Source: Acheta domesticus (Eukaryota; Arthropoda; Insecta; Orthoptera; Gryllidae). Taken from it: DNA of 64,000 bases. Shown in pieces: positions 13,313-23,880 of the stretch (position 1 is the first letter of the stretch; each line of letters begins with the position of its first letter). The notes below the pieces were generated by a model that was given only the letters and a program-made list of their open reading frames with translations, was not told the DNA's origin and made no database searches. Location: positions 214,123,420-214,187,419 of the forward strand of contig JAHLJT010009436.1 of the NCBI GenBank assembly GCA_031308135.1, written 5' to 3'. Made by a program: the position numbers and the translations under genes.

Positions 13313-13447
13313 CAGGGTGGCCATTACATTCCTGGAACAAATTTCCCAGTCTTTTCTGGATTTCCTAGAAAATTTTTAATGTTTTTCGTAATAAGATTTG
13401 TTATTCCTCACTACTTAAGAAAACAGTAATGCTACAGTGCATGATAT
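13313..13447 (+). mobile_element. hAT-like MITE, 5' part only
   Basis: Begins CAGGGTGGCCATTACATTCCTGG, like the complete copy at 19962-20350, and ends where the 3.3-kb duplication stops. The duplication breakpoint therefore lies inside this element. Confidence 0.6.
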
Positions 13448-14640
13448 TAAGGCTAAATGTACCGAAAAAAACTTGTAGGAAAATTCAATAGATCGCAGCA
13501 CCATCAGCAGGAATTTACTTTACCGATAACGTCTGAACAAATGGTCCGATTTTCGATCTGTAAACGGCATTTGACTCCTGTTATAATAGAATTTACGCTA
13601 CGAAGCTCTTTTTCAAAAAAAACTAGCAGAAACTCGATTTTTAAAATTTTTCTCGTACTTCCGGGAACAATTTCAAAAATGTGGGCTTATAGCGCGATGG
13701 CGACACGCTTCCAGAATCCAACGCCGTGTCAAACATGCAAATCGGATAATTAGGAGCGACGGTAAGTGAAATTTCGAAAAACACCTCACCCCACTCCCCC
13801 TTCCCTTTCCCCTTCCACGCCGCCGGGACATTGTTGGCCGGCGGCGCGGTCAAGCCGGCACGGGGCGAGCCGGGCGGCGGCCGCCGCGGCGCGGCGACGG
13901 GCAAGAAGGCTGAACTTTCGGGGGCAGCAAGCCAGACACCCCGTCACTTCGTTGATGCTTCCGTCACTTCGCATCTCAAGATATTTTTTCCCCACATATG
14001 AAACTAGTGATGCTGTAATAGGGGTAAACGGTCTCGTATCATCTTTAATAGTAGTATAAAACTATTACCTTATCCACATATTCCATCTTCCTTCGAATAC
14101 CATCATAAGAATGTCTGAGGTATCACTCAAAACACCGATCCCGCTTTGGTGCTGATTTCAAAAAGAAAAAATCGAACTAATTGCGTAAATATCACCCATA
14201 TTCCATCTCCTCACATCGTATTGTAGATATATTGTACTTCTAAGATCTTCCATTACCATTTCACTACCGGAAAAAACAAGCGGAGATAACGCAAGAGCTC
14301 TTTTATCCTACGATTCGGTTTATCATTTCAAAACGGCGTTTGTCACCTTGATAGAATTCACCTGGTTAATCCTTTTTCCAGTAAAATAACCGAATCGAAT
14401 TTTTAAAACGTTTTCGTACTTTAGGACAAATTGCACATACTTTCTCATAGTAATCTAATAACTTTGGTCTGGGCCAGTTTTACCATCTTTCCCCATCTTC
14501 TGACATCTTGCTGACATCTATCGCCGGCCAAAATACATTTTTTGAACTTTTCTCATTTTTCAGCTTCTTAATGGTAGATACGAAATATTACTTTTAGGAT
14601 ATTAAAGAAGAGTAAAACTTCGTCCTATATAGGAATTTTC
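13448..14640. repeat. two diverged copies of an AT-rich repeat, with a GC-rich island
   Basis: Segments 13500-13690 and 14280-14440 share GATAACG, CGATT, AAACGGC(A/G)TTTG, ATAGAATT, CGA(A)TTTTTAAAA and CGTACTT in the same order, so they are diverged copies of one repeat. Between them (13790-13935) is a C+G-rich stretch with GGCGGCGCGG-type runs. Reading frames of 60-100 codons across that island show only Ala/Arg/Pro composition bias and are not supported as genes. Confidence 0.45.
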
Positions 14641-15080
14641 ATTGATAAATTTGGAGCCGCTCTTAAGAAATGGCGTTTAAGCGTTACTGTAAATGCGAAA
14701 ATGGAAGCTTCGGAATTTTCACAAGAATCTTTCGAGTTTTCGAAGAACTTCATTTGGTGACATTTAAAGCACTTCTACTCACAAATGTAATAATGTATAA
14801 AATTTCTGGAAAATTGAATATTAATGGCGTGAGAGACACTTAAAAATACATTTATTTATTTTTTGAAAAATCAAAAAAATACAGCCAAATTAATTTTATG
14901 TTAACTTAAAGAATGCAAATAGCATTCGTACGAAAAGTTTGAAGAAGCAATTTGAGAAAATGGCGTTTGAACATTTGTGCAAATTCGGAAGTTTCAGTTC
15001 ATTTTCACAGAAAACATCTGAGTTGTCGAGGAACTTTTAAGACATAATGTAAAGCACATGTACTCGTAAATGTAATAGTA
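14641..15080. repeat. two diverged tandem copies of a roughly 300-bp repeat
   Basis: 14660-14800 and 14950-15078 share AAATGGCGTTT, AAAT(G/T)CGGAA, TTTTCACA(A/G), GAGTT(T/G)TCGA(A/G)GAAC, TAAAGCAC and ACTC(A/G)(C/T)AAATGTAATA in order. The TA-flanked MITE at 15081 interrupts the second copy. Confidence 0.5.
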
Positions 15081-15217
15081 GGGAGTTTTTGCACCCTCGA
15101 ACGTTACGTACTATCGATCTTCTGCTCATTCGCAGTGCAAGTTCGCATCACTTTGGTGCATCTGCGCATACGCAAAAAGATCGATAGTACTTAACGTTCG
15201 AGGTGGCAAAAGTTCCC
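15081..15217. mobile_element. 137-bp Tc1/mariner-type MITE
   Basis: Terminal inverted repeats of about 43 bp begin GGGAGTTTTTGCACCCTCGA on the left and (reversed) GGGAACTTTTGCCACCTCGA on the right, both continuing through ACGTTA.GTACTATCGATCTT with few mismatches. TA dinucleotides flank both ends (15079-15080 and 15218-15219), as expected for a Tc1/mariner-class target duplication. It has no coding capacity. The loop contains a second short inverted repeat around GCGCATACGC. Confidence 0.85.
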
Positions 15218-15229
15218 TAATATGAAACA

Positions 15230-15650
15230 AATCGCCGTTAAAGAAAATATTTACTAAATGAAAGGCTAGTCAAAGAATTACATTTTTGTAAGTTTTGAAA
15301 AAACAAAGGAATAGAGCAATATGGCGTTTATGTCATCTCAGAGTACATTAGGTACTATCCTTTCCAAAAGTTTAAGGAAAAAAGTTGAAGTCGATTTTGA
15401 GAAAATCTTGTTCTTGTAATTTTAAAAAATTGCACAAATTGCCCTCAATATTGCGCGAAAACTACTAAAAATTTCAAAAAAATGTGCATGACCTTATTGA
15501 AAGAACTAAGTATGGAGAACAAATATAATTTTAAGGGAAAATCTCTATCTTCAATTTTGTAGCTGTAGGAAGACGCCGAAAAAAAATTCGAACTTTAGCA
15601 ATTTTCCCAAAATCAGTCAGCAATGAAAATAAGAGCTATGCCACCTTGAG
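15230..15650 (+). repeat. dispersed repeat R1 copy, left part
   Basis: Carries the R1 signature TGTAGGAAGACGCCGAAAAA at about 15564, preceded by GCGCGAAAACTA, CATGACCTTATTGAAAG and AAATCTCTATCTTCAA. The copy seems to resume at 16362 with AAATGTCCCTGGGGCTT, so SINE S3 appears inserted into it. Confidence 0.75.
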
Positions 15651-15714
15651 TGTATTTTACTTTATTCTTACAATTAATTTAAAGGAAAGTATTTGGAGTA
15701 ATTTTTTGATTGAT

Positions 15715-16355
15715 TGTTAGTGATTTTGGGCGCGTCAACTGCTTTGGTTCATTAGTCCCGTAAGTGCAATGCATGTTTATTTCATCGTGAGGTGGAAGAG
15801 GATGTTGCCCGCTAATGCCGATGGCGAGATCCGGCGCTGACCTTCCGTCCACTAGCGGGGCTTCCCAACCAGGTATCTGCCACCAGCGGGGCACCACCCC
15901 AGCCGGGACAAGCTCTAAATCACCGACCGATTTACCTGTCGGCTTGCCGGGTTCTTTCTTAACATGGTATCTCCCACCAGCAGTGCACGGCCCACAGCCG
16001 GGACAAGTTCCAATCCTCCCACTGGTCTCCCAGCATATATGGTAGTGTTGTGCAAGTTCGTGTGTGTGTGTGTGTGTGAAGATAGGACAAGGAAGAGGAA
16101 GGAAATATCGCGCGAGGTCCGTTTGTTAGGGTATTGCTCCGGCATTCGTTTGATGTTGATCCGAGAAACTACGGAAAACTTCCAATCAGAGCAGCCGGTC
16201 GCTAGAATTTTCCTCCAGACATCGGTTGAATTCTACATCTAACTGACAAGCTAGTGTTGAAAAATCCTGCCACCGTCGGGACTCGAACCTAGCACCTCTC
16301 GGTCAGAGGCATTGCAGTGACATCAGTTGATGCACTGAGCCACCTATCCTGGTTG
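15715..16355 (-). mobile_element. long tRNA-headed SINE, family S3
   Basis: On the minus strand it starts with a tRNA-like head: A box within GGTGGCTCAGTGC and B box GGTTCGAGTCCC. The body then runs through CTAGCGACCGGCTG, a (GT)n tract, repeated CCCGGCTG...GGTGGGAGATACC modules, and ends near TTGACGCGCCCAAAATCA. Homologous copies are at 34225-34735, 60236-60740, 29884-30150 (partial) and 37486-37985 (opposite strand). This copy carries an internal duplication of the ACCAGC...GCCGGGACAAG module (about 15868-15912 and 15971-16010), making it longer than the others. It lies inside an R1 copy. Confidence 0.85.
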
Positions 16356-16361
16356 ACATTT

Positions 16362-16745
16362 TTGAGAAAATGTTGAAAATGTCCCTGGGGCTTAATAAAA
16401 AGTATCTCCAAAAATTAATGAATGTTTTTAAAAATCGCAGAACTTCGACTCAAACCAGATCGGACAGGGGTTTATTCAGTTGAGCAAAAATTCTACCATA
16501 GTTTAGGGCACTAGTGGTGTTCACATACGCCCAGACAGGCAGACACAGACAGATGGACGGACGAACGGACGTTAAAAAGTCAAAACACATACACCCTTTC
16601 GGTATCACTCAGGGGACCCCAAAACGACTACTTCCGTTAATATCTCGAAATAGATTTTCCGCAGCATTACATAACTTTGAGTAACTAACACGAGAAAGTA
16701 ACTGGTGGTGCTACAGAATGGCACAGACTTTCCCGTATTAGTTTC
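16362..16745 (+). repeat. dispersed repeat R1 copy, right part
   Basis: Contains GAAAATGTCCCTGGGGCTT, an AAATCGCAGAACTTCGA segment, ACAGACAGATGGACGGACG and GCAGCATTACATAACTTTGAG, and ends with the R1 terminal word GGTGGTGCTACA at about 16706. The same words occur in the same order at 21815-22165. Confidence 0.7.
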
Positions 16746-16809
16746 AATTTCCTATAGTCTCAGCCAGCTATTCGGACTTTGTCGTAGTAAAATTTACTAT
16801 TTTGTTGGC

Positions 16810-17020
16810 ATGGGCCGAGATTAAAGCATCTTGCCCCATCTTGCACCTGTCGCGGGTTCGAGTCCCGCATCGGGCATGGTTTGTAAGCTTTTCGTCCTTT
16901 CACCCCCTGTCTCACCATATCGTTTCATCCCATACCACGTTACATCCAATAGTGGTCGCTAATGACCTAGTCGTTATTGCGACCTTAAATAACAAAAAAT
17001 AAATAAATATATAAAAAATA
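16810..17020 (+). mobile_element. tRNA-derived SINE, family S1, with damaged head
   Basis: Same body and tail as 10145-10370, but the head is shortened between GGCCGAGAT and the B box GGTTCGAGTCCC. It forms the left border of duplicated unit B. This head differs far more from copy A than the rest of the unit does. Confidence 0.8.
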
Positions 17021-17639
17021 AAGAAATAATAAAATTTAAAAAATAATTCAATCCTCATATTTTCGACTTCATTCGAAAATTCTATACAATAATTTAAGTT
17101 TTTTTACTACTTGATGTACAGTATTTAAATTGCATCTTTTTAATTTAATTTAAATTATATTGAAAACTAGCTGATATTTTGAATCACAGACATTTCCAAA
17201 ATAAACGTATAATCATTCCATGTATCCAACTATTTTGAACTTTTTTCTTTTAGGAACTTTAAAATCTGCCTAGGTTTTACGTACGCAACTTGATTTTTCT
17301 TTTTTTGAACATTCTGTAACTTGCATACACACTTGATAGTTCAAAAATGAATGTGGGGCGTTTACAGAAAAAAATTCGTCTACAATTTCTGAAATATATC
17401 CTCTGGAGTACATGATTTTTTCCTCTATTAAGACGATAATGTAACTAAAGTTGTGATAAAATATGTTTGTGATAAATTCAATTATGTAAAAAGTTATTCA
17501 ATTACAGATGACCACGTGTTATATTTTAAGACAAGGTTAGTTAAACCACATCACAAATTAAATAAATGTAGAAAGAAACTCTAGGAAGTGCGTATTTTAA
17601 AATATTAAACTTTGCAGATATTTAACAAAAAAATACATA

Positions 17640-18098
17640 TTGGTTGATAAGCAAGTCAAAAGGAAGCTTGAGCGAATTACATCCCTTTATTTGCATATTT
17701 CTTCGGGAAGAGAGTACAAGCGATACTTTGATTATGTCGCCGAACGTATTGGCATTTTACGGAATCCTCCTTTGGAGTTTTGTTGCCTAGGAAAGGAAAT
17801 CAGAGAAGGATATGGAACTGTTCCTATCGCACGCACCGTTTACCAGGACCCTGATGCAAGAGGAAAAGAGTGTTCGTGCGCGTCTACTACAAGGAAGAAA
17901 GGTCACTACAGAGACTGGAAGACCTTGAGAGTGAGAGAAAGCTGCGGGATGTCCTCAACTTCCAATTTCAAAGTTTTGCCAACTCCTTGCAAGAAGGAAT
18001 CGCGTGTGAAGCAACAATTCGCGTCCATGGCAACACACAAGATGCTAGTGGACATTCACCAAGGAGAAGGCGGCGAGTATCAAACCGCTATCCTTTGA
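17640..18098 (+). CDS. 152-codon open frame in copy B, unrecognised
   Basis: An ATG-started frame of 152 aa, basic at the N-terminus (VDKQVKRKLERI), with an aromatic/charged stretch (REYKRYFDYVAERIG) and several cysteines later. No known domain could be named. In copy A the same DNA (10999-11470) is split by at least three one-base indels, in a run of A, a run of C and an AAAAGG run. One of the two versions must carry damage or sequencing error, so the frame may be real or accidental. The GC-balanced composition of about 11.04-11.45 kb and 17.7-18.1 kb against AT-rich flanks mildly favours a former coding segment. A second open frame (17870-18109) overlaps it. Not assigned a function. Confidence 0.25.
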   Translation: MVDKQVKRKLERITSLYLHISSGREYKRYFDYVAERIGILRNPPLEFCCLGKEIREGYGTVPIARTVYQDPDARGKECSCASTTRKKGHYRDWKTLRVRESCGMSSTSNFKVLPTPCKKESRVKQQFASMATHKMLVDIHQGEGGEYQTAIL

Positions 18099-19849
18099 CT
18101 ACAGTTTGAAGGGGGTAATTTCACGAATACTCAAATTTACATGGGGGCTGAACTTTGGTCTTAATCAAAATTTTTCCGACACAAATAATTCATTTCACTA
18201 GAAATTAAATGGGTATTGCGAATTCTGAAAAAAAATCAGGCGTCTGAAAAATAACAAAAATGTTCTAGATATTAAAAATGACGGCAGGGATTGACATAAT
18301 AAGAAGGTATTGACCATTCATTCACTTCTTGAACAAAAAGTTATAACATGACAGACTTTAGTTTGGCGTCTACAAACCGTGAGCCGAGTTTCCTTTAGAT
18401 TAGTTTACTATAAACTTTGAGAGTCAATTTTTAAATAATTAATAACTAGCATTTGATACGATGAAAAGTAATAGAAAATAACTGAGCGGTGGAAACACTT
18501 ATTTGAATGTTCTTAGCACCCAGCCTGGGCGCTGCAAATCAGACATCGGTAGAAATGGTATACGTTAATTCAATGGGTTATCCTGCGTGCGTGGCCCCGA
18601 GTAAATGTGGCAACTGAGGTGTGCCTTTAGAATCGCGTTTCTCAAGGTAAAATGTTTCTGTAATGATGGTTGGAAACGATGTATACACCATCAGCGTGGT
18701 GCTTTAAGGTTTCAAACCTGTCTCAGAAAAAAAAACTGTTCTTCGCAAACTTATTTTCTACAGGCAGCATCCTCAAACAAGCAAAACTGTTTTTTAAGCA
18801 ATGTATCCCACAAACACGGCCGGAATTCACTTGTATTGCATCAATTCATGAGATTGTAATTTTGGAAAAGAATATCAGACCAATTGCAATCTTGATTATC
18901 ATCAATACAAGAGCCGTCAGTACTCAATGCGATGCAAGTAAATGTCCTATAAAAAGCATTTCTGGGTTTTCAATACTTGTGTTAAAAATCTTTTAACGAT
19001 ATTGTAGAAGAAAAAATTGGGAAATTTTAGAGTTGTAAGTCAAATGACAATCGGTCGCATCGATTTACAAGGACCAACATATCCGAACGAATTTTTAAAA
19101 TGACATTGGAATACACAAAAAAAAACTTGTAGAGAAAAAGTAAAGCAAATCAAGTAATTAAATTCCACAGTAATACCAAAGATTTAAACTATCCAAAAGA
19201 ATATCACGTTCACGAAATATATATTTGTTTATTGTACCTCAACATACTATTTGTGTTTAGCGGCTTCATAACTTTTATCAACAGTTTGAAGTTCTTTGCT
19301 TGGTTTGACCAACTACTCAAATAATGCTATAAGTGGTCCTGAATTAAGGAAGTTAATTGTAGCCAAATTTTTACTTTTCCCAAGGCCTATAGAAGAAACG
19401 ATATTTCAATCGTCTCAGATTACTCATTGCTTCATTACGTGTCGTAAAAGATTATTAAGAAGTAAGGTCTAACGTAAATTATTATCCACTAGTCGCCAAT
19501 ACCAAAACTACAAAGGAATTATAGGGAATTATTGGGATTCCTTGGTTGCACATGCTGCAGCGAAACGTCGGAATGAACACACGCGGAAGAGGATACGTAT
19601 ATGCATGAGCAAAGATTTGACCTTGCTGATACAGATAAGCATCCTAGAAACCACACAACAATCCCAGGCAACGAATTCCGAAAGAAATGCGTCGTAAATT
19701 GCAGACGTAGCCCTTTTGACATGCTGATTCATGCAGCGTTGAACTGGGATTAATTTTTACCGATCGTCTAGTTTCGGCAACGCCGCCAGAGAAAATCCGT
19801 ACCTCGGTACAAAAAGGTGTGTGGGTCCATTTTACAAAGTCCTACGACA

Positions 19850-19859
19850 TGCGTGCGTG

Positions 19860-19939
<80 letters not shown>

Positions 19940-19950
19940 CGCGTGTGTGG
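19850..19950. repeat. (GT)n microsatellite
   Basis: GTGTGTGCGTG followed by about 38 GT units and GCGTGCGCGTG. Expanded relative to copy A. Confidence 0.98.
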
Positions 19951-19961
19951 GTATTATTAAT

Positions 19962-20350
19962 CAGGGTGGCCATTACATTCCTGGAACAAATTTCCCAGTC
20001 TTTTCTGGATTTCCTAGAAAATTTTTAATGTTTTTCGTAATAAGATTTGTTATTCCTCACTACTTAAAGAAAACATTATGCTACAGTGCATGATATTAAT
20101 GGACCAGTACTCTTATTTCCCCAGTGACACAGCATATACAATAATAACAATATTTCCTCAACGTATAACAAATGAGCAAAAAAGTTCTATTAATTCATGA
20201 GGGAATAATATCTACTTTTATAACCCCCCCTCCCACAAATTTTGCCCCAACTTTTAACGAATCTTCTACTAATTCTCTGATTTTCCCCTGAGTTTTCCAC
20301 AATTATAAAATTCCTTGATTTTCCCTGTTTTCAAGAAAGTGGACACTATG
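19962..20350. mobile_element. hAT-like MITE
   Basis: The left end CAGGGTGGCCATTACATTCC and the reversed right end CATAGTGTCCACTTTCTTG form imperfect inverted termini. Sub-terminal TTTCCCAG/GATTTTCC and TTCCTTGATTTTCCCTG motifs are typical of a CAGGGTGGCCACT...-type hAT family I recall from arthropods. The flanks share TTAAT on both sides, shorter than the usual 8-bp hAT duplication. No ORF. The class is inferred from the termini only. Confidence 0.55.
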
Positions 20351-20560
20351 TTAATTTATTATTATCGAAGACTACATTGATACATTTAGATAAGTACCAA
20401 TGTCGCTGCAACCAGAGACGTGCCTTCGTGACGAATACAAAAAGAATTAAATGTTAAAATTGTAATAAAAAAATATGGAACGTCTTCAACTTCACTGACC
20501 CCCGACGTAGGGCTTGGGTGGCATACTGGTTGCACCTCGCTCTCTTCGGACGTGAATTCA

Positions 20561-20657
20561 GGATTAGCCTTATTTGAGTAGTTCGTCAAATCAAGCAAAG
20601 AACTTCAAAGGTGTAGATAAAAAGTTAAGAAGCCGCTAAACAAATACAATGTTGGGT
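20561..20657 (-). repeat. inverted, diverged third copy of part of the 3.3-kb unit
   Basis: TTATTTGAGTAGTTCGTCAAA...GCAAAGAACTTCAAA...AGTTAAGAAGCCGCTAAAC is the reverse complement, with several mismatches, of about 19245-19335 (and 12615-12715). The unit therefore contains a dispersed repeat. Confidence 0.8.
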
Positions 20658-21507
20658 CGACTTAATCCAATAAATGTGATTCCGATCCACAAACATTTTT
20701 TTCTAGGAAAACATTTTATTGTTAGTTTGAAACAAACGTGACACACACGTGCATGTTTTTCAGACAACATATTTTCCACTTCTAAAAAAATAATGCATAT
20801 TCTAACAGTCAAGGAAAAATTATAAAACAATACAAATAATAAAGTGTTTCCTGAGATCTGCTTTTGCCCTAGGATAGGGTAAATAATTGCATTGTAATAC
20901 GTAAGATCCGTAAGTATTAGTATAGAAATTATTATATTGTAGGTATCCATTTATCCACATGCATGCAAACTCATGCCGAATTGGAGACAAATTAGAAAAT
21001 TGTTTTATTCCCCAACAGAATATTACATGATAAAAATCTAAAACATATTTCTATTCGTATTCATATTCAAAAAAAAGTTGAGAACATAAAAATGTAACAG
21101 GGAAAATTGCATTATTTTCACGAATAAGCTAGTGTTCGTATTTGCTTCATTTAAACTCCTACCCTTATGTTAAGATCTGACTGCAACTAATTTGTTCCGA
21201 ACTCTCTTTCGAATGGAGCTACGAAATGCTGGTAATTGAATGTTGGTTTCATACAGCTATTTAGATGCTGGTTGTTGTGTTGAAAGGGTGTCTTTAAAGT
21301 CAGTGACATCACTCGGCGGCTTCGCAAATCCCTCGGCGTCGTCGTCGAAATGTATGGGTTGAGATCAAAACACGCTCTTAACGAGAAACACGTCGGAACG
21401 GCATAAGTTTCAAACTTCATGGGATAGATTATCACCATTAGAAACCCGTTTAAACCCTGTTGTTGATGACGTTCCTGGTCATAAACAGTCATAGCAATTA
21501 AAAACCT
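20658..21507. other. no recognisable feature
   Basis: AT-rich. Minus-strand frames of 101-104 codons (20636-20950, 21187-21492) show no motif that I recognise. Confidence 0.5.
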
Positions 21508-22200
21508 AGTGGTGCTAAAACAGCACGTACTTTCTCGCCAGTATTTTCACGCAAAATTATGCGAAAAGTCCTGAAATTTTCGAAAAATTATACATGACGT
21601 TATTTCAAAAATCTATCTTTAAGGAACAGATTTCATTAAGGGGACAAAGCTGTCTTTAAAATTTTAGTTGTAGGAAGACGCCGAAAAAATATTGAACTTT
21701 TTGCCATTCTATAAAAATCAGGGTTTTCAACGAAAATTCACCATTCTCTTCAACGTCGTTTACACTCTTTTACAATCGGTGTAGCCATTTTTTCGAACAT
21801 TTTGAAAATGTCCCAGGGGCTTCACGTAAAGTAACCCAAAAAAATTAAATATTGGTTTCAAATTCAAGGGTTCGCGACATCAGCCCCATCGATTGGGGAA
21901 TATCAATTTTGGAGGAAGTCGGCTGAACGGTTTAGCCGCTAGCCTTGTTCACAGACAAGCAGACGTTTTACAGTCATTCGATTTTTCAGTGAATTTTCAA
22001 GGAATAACAAACAATTTCTGGCTACACCATGTGATAGAGCATTTTTTCTTCGAAATTTAGCAACTGGATTTATCCACTTTTTCGTTACAGGGCTCTGACA
22101 TAAGAGTTTTTCTGCCGAAAATTTCGCCGTTTTTTCGCGCAGCATTACATAACTTTCTCCACCACTTACTGCGTAAGCGGTAGGAAGGAAGTAATAATAG
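21508..22200 (+). repeat. long copy of dispersed repeat R1
   Basis: Starts with the terminal word AGTGGTGCTA followed by CACGTACTTTCTCGC. It then carries CGCAAAATTATGCGAAAAG, AAGGAACAGATTTCATTAAG, TGTAGGAAGACGCCGAAAAA (21669), TCAGGGTTTTCAACGAAAAT, AAATGTCCCAGGGGCTTCACG and a CATCGATTGGGG segment. It ends around GCAGCATTACATAACTTTC. It is the most complete R1 copy seen on the plus strand. No coding frame. Confidence 0.8.
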
Positions 22201-22301
22201 TACCCAATGGGAGGCATTTTTAGGAGTTACCACCCGTACAGAAAAAAATTGCCGCTCTGCAAATTATTTTTACTCCCCTCTACACCTCCCAATTGGTAGA
22301 C

Positions 22302-22372
<71 letters not shown>
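22302..22372. repeat. (ATT)n microsatellite
   Basis: About 23 perfect ATT units. Confidence 0.98.
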
Positions 22373-22374
<2 letters not shown>

Positions 22375-23555
22375 ATTATAGTGTATTTCTTTCAATATAA
22401 TTTGTATTAATACATTTTTGCTTTATTTTCAAGTACTAACGAAATATCATTTATACGTTATACCTTACTTTTAATAAATTATATTTGCATTTCTTTGAAA
22501 ATGGCAAATTTTAGTCCAATATTTGTGAAGTACGAGTAGGTTAGTATGGCGGCTGAGGCGGGTACATTAATATTGAAAACTTGTATTTGTACTATACAAG
22601 TTCGTAATGAAAAAATTTCAAACAATACCGCTGTCTGTCCTCGTCTATTCTCAGAATGTTACATGAAAAAGTATCAATAGAAATATTTTTTATAAAAGTT
22701 GATTTTTCCAAATTTCAAAATTTTAATTACACAATTAGGTATAATTATCGTTAATTATATAAATTATCTCCACAAATTCACGTTTTTCGGAACGGAAGTT
22801 TACTCATTCACAGCTTTTCACCACAGTTGGGGCCTTACACTCTCCTAAAACTTTTTCCTCTGAAATTCTTCCAAAATATTCTAGAAAGATTTAGCTATAA
22901 ATAATGACAATTGATTTTCTTCTGAAGAGCAAATAAATGTTGAAATGATCACCTAATTTAAACTAAACCAATCTAAAAGTTATACCCCCTCCCCCAGGCT
23001 AGTTCTCTTACAACGTTCCCCAAAGTTCTGAAATAATGGTGTTTCCCACCACTATTACGAGTCATGTGTCGAGTTACGAGTGTCATGTTACGAGTCGTGA
23101 CACCTCATTTCCCTCTTAGGTTCCTCGATTACACTTTATGTAGATGTACTTTATCACATAATAACATAAGCACACACATAAACACCTCCAAATGCATAAA
23201 AACGAGTGAAAATCATTAGTATTTCTATTAAAATCGCTTATCTTGATCATTGTTTTCGAAGGCATGCCTGATTTTTAATGTCAAACAAGTACTCCGTTTT
23301 GTATAGTACATATCAGCAATCGTCGAAATCTTTTCGCAAAATACAAATTGTTAAAAATTTGCCGCTAAAAATATGCAACCGCCTAAATCTATTAAAACTG
23401 AAAAATACTGAAACTACAATTTGAAGACGCCCACTCCAATCTGGGGCTCGCTATTAATACAGACAGCATTGCATTTGGCATTATCCATAATCCTTCGCCG
23501 AGCTCGTATCTTCAAGGCCAATCTTAAAGCATAATGAAAACCAGTCGGGAGCAAT
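22373..23555. other. no recognisable feature
   Basis: AT-rich. A pair of CGAGTC(A)TG words around 23060-23100 (tandem GTTACGAGT) is the only visible structure. No supported gene. Confidence 0.5.
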
Positions 23556-23880
23556 TTAGTGCGCATTTCCCTGAAGATTGAAATCGGATTGTGGTCGCGG
23601 AGAAGCAAGGGAGATTCATCGGCTGCGATCGACCGGCCTCCGCCAGGCCTGCCGCCTGCCCGCCCGCCACTGACGCAACGCACGACGCCGGGGCTTCATT
23701 CAACGGGCGCGCGGGCGGTGAAAGAACGCAGATCAAGCTGTCGGCTGCAGTTGGCTCAATGGGATTTCCTCCCGGGGCCTCTCTGAGCAACTGTAGTAGT
23801 ACTTTCGAGCGCGGGCGCGTAGCCCGCCGCGATCCTCAGCGCCCCGCGCGCGAAGCGGATAAAATATTTTAAATATAGTT
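23556..23880. other. GC-rich, CpG-dense island
   Basis: About 320 bp of strongly C+G-rich sequence with many CpG dinucleotides (GGGCGCGCGGGCGG, GAGCGCGGGCGCG, CCCCGCGCGCG) in an AT-rich neighbourhood. On the right it passes into GATAAAATATTTTAAATATAG, a TATA-like run, and then an ATG at 23927 opening 72 codons. This could be a promoter or first-exon region, but the 72-aa frame matches nothing I know. Confidence 0.35.

Larger units (their letters stand above)
10150..13447 (+). repeat. 3.3-kb duplicated unit, copy A
   Basis: Collinear and nearly identical with 16810-20097. It begins with SINE S1, continues through about 3 kb of low-coding DNA, then a (GT)n tract, and stops 135 bp into a hAT-like MITE, after which (13448) the copies diverge completely. 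By eye, single-base length differences, many but not all in homopolymers, clearly outnumber substitutions. A segment of 10.99-11.47 kb is open in copy B (152 codons) but broken by indels here. No terminal inverted repeats bound the unit, so a segmental or assembly duplication explains it better than transposition. Confidence 0.95.
16810..20097 (+). repeat. 3.3-kb duplicated unit, copy B
   Basis: Partner of 10150-13447 in direct orientation, offset about 6.65 kb. It continues past the copy A breakpoint into the complete hAT-like MITE (to 20350), so copy B may preserve the original right-hand context. Differences from copy A include one-base changes in A, T, G and C runs, the longer GT tract and a handful of substitutions. 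Confidence 0.95.

Noticed and set aside
13194..13429. Cys/Val-rich frames around 13.2 and 19.8 kb
   Set aside because: Translations of (GT)n tracts; their length follows the microsatellite.
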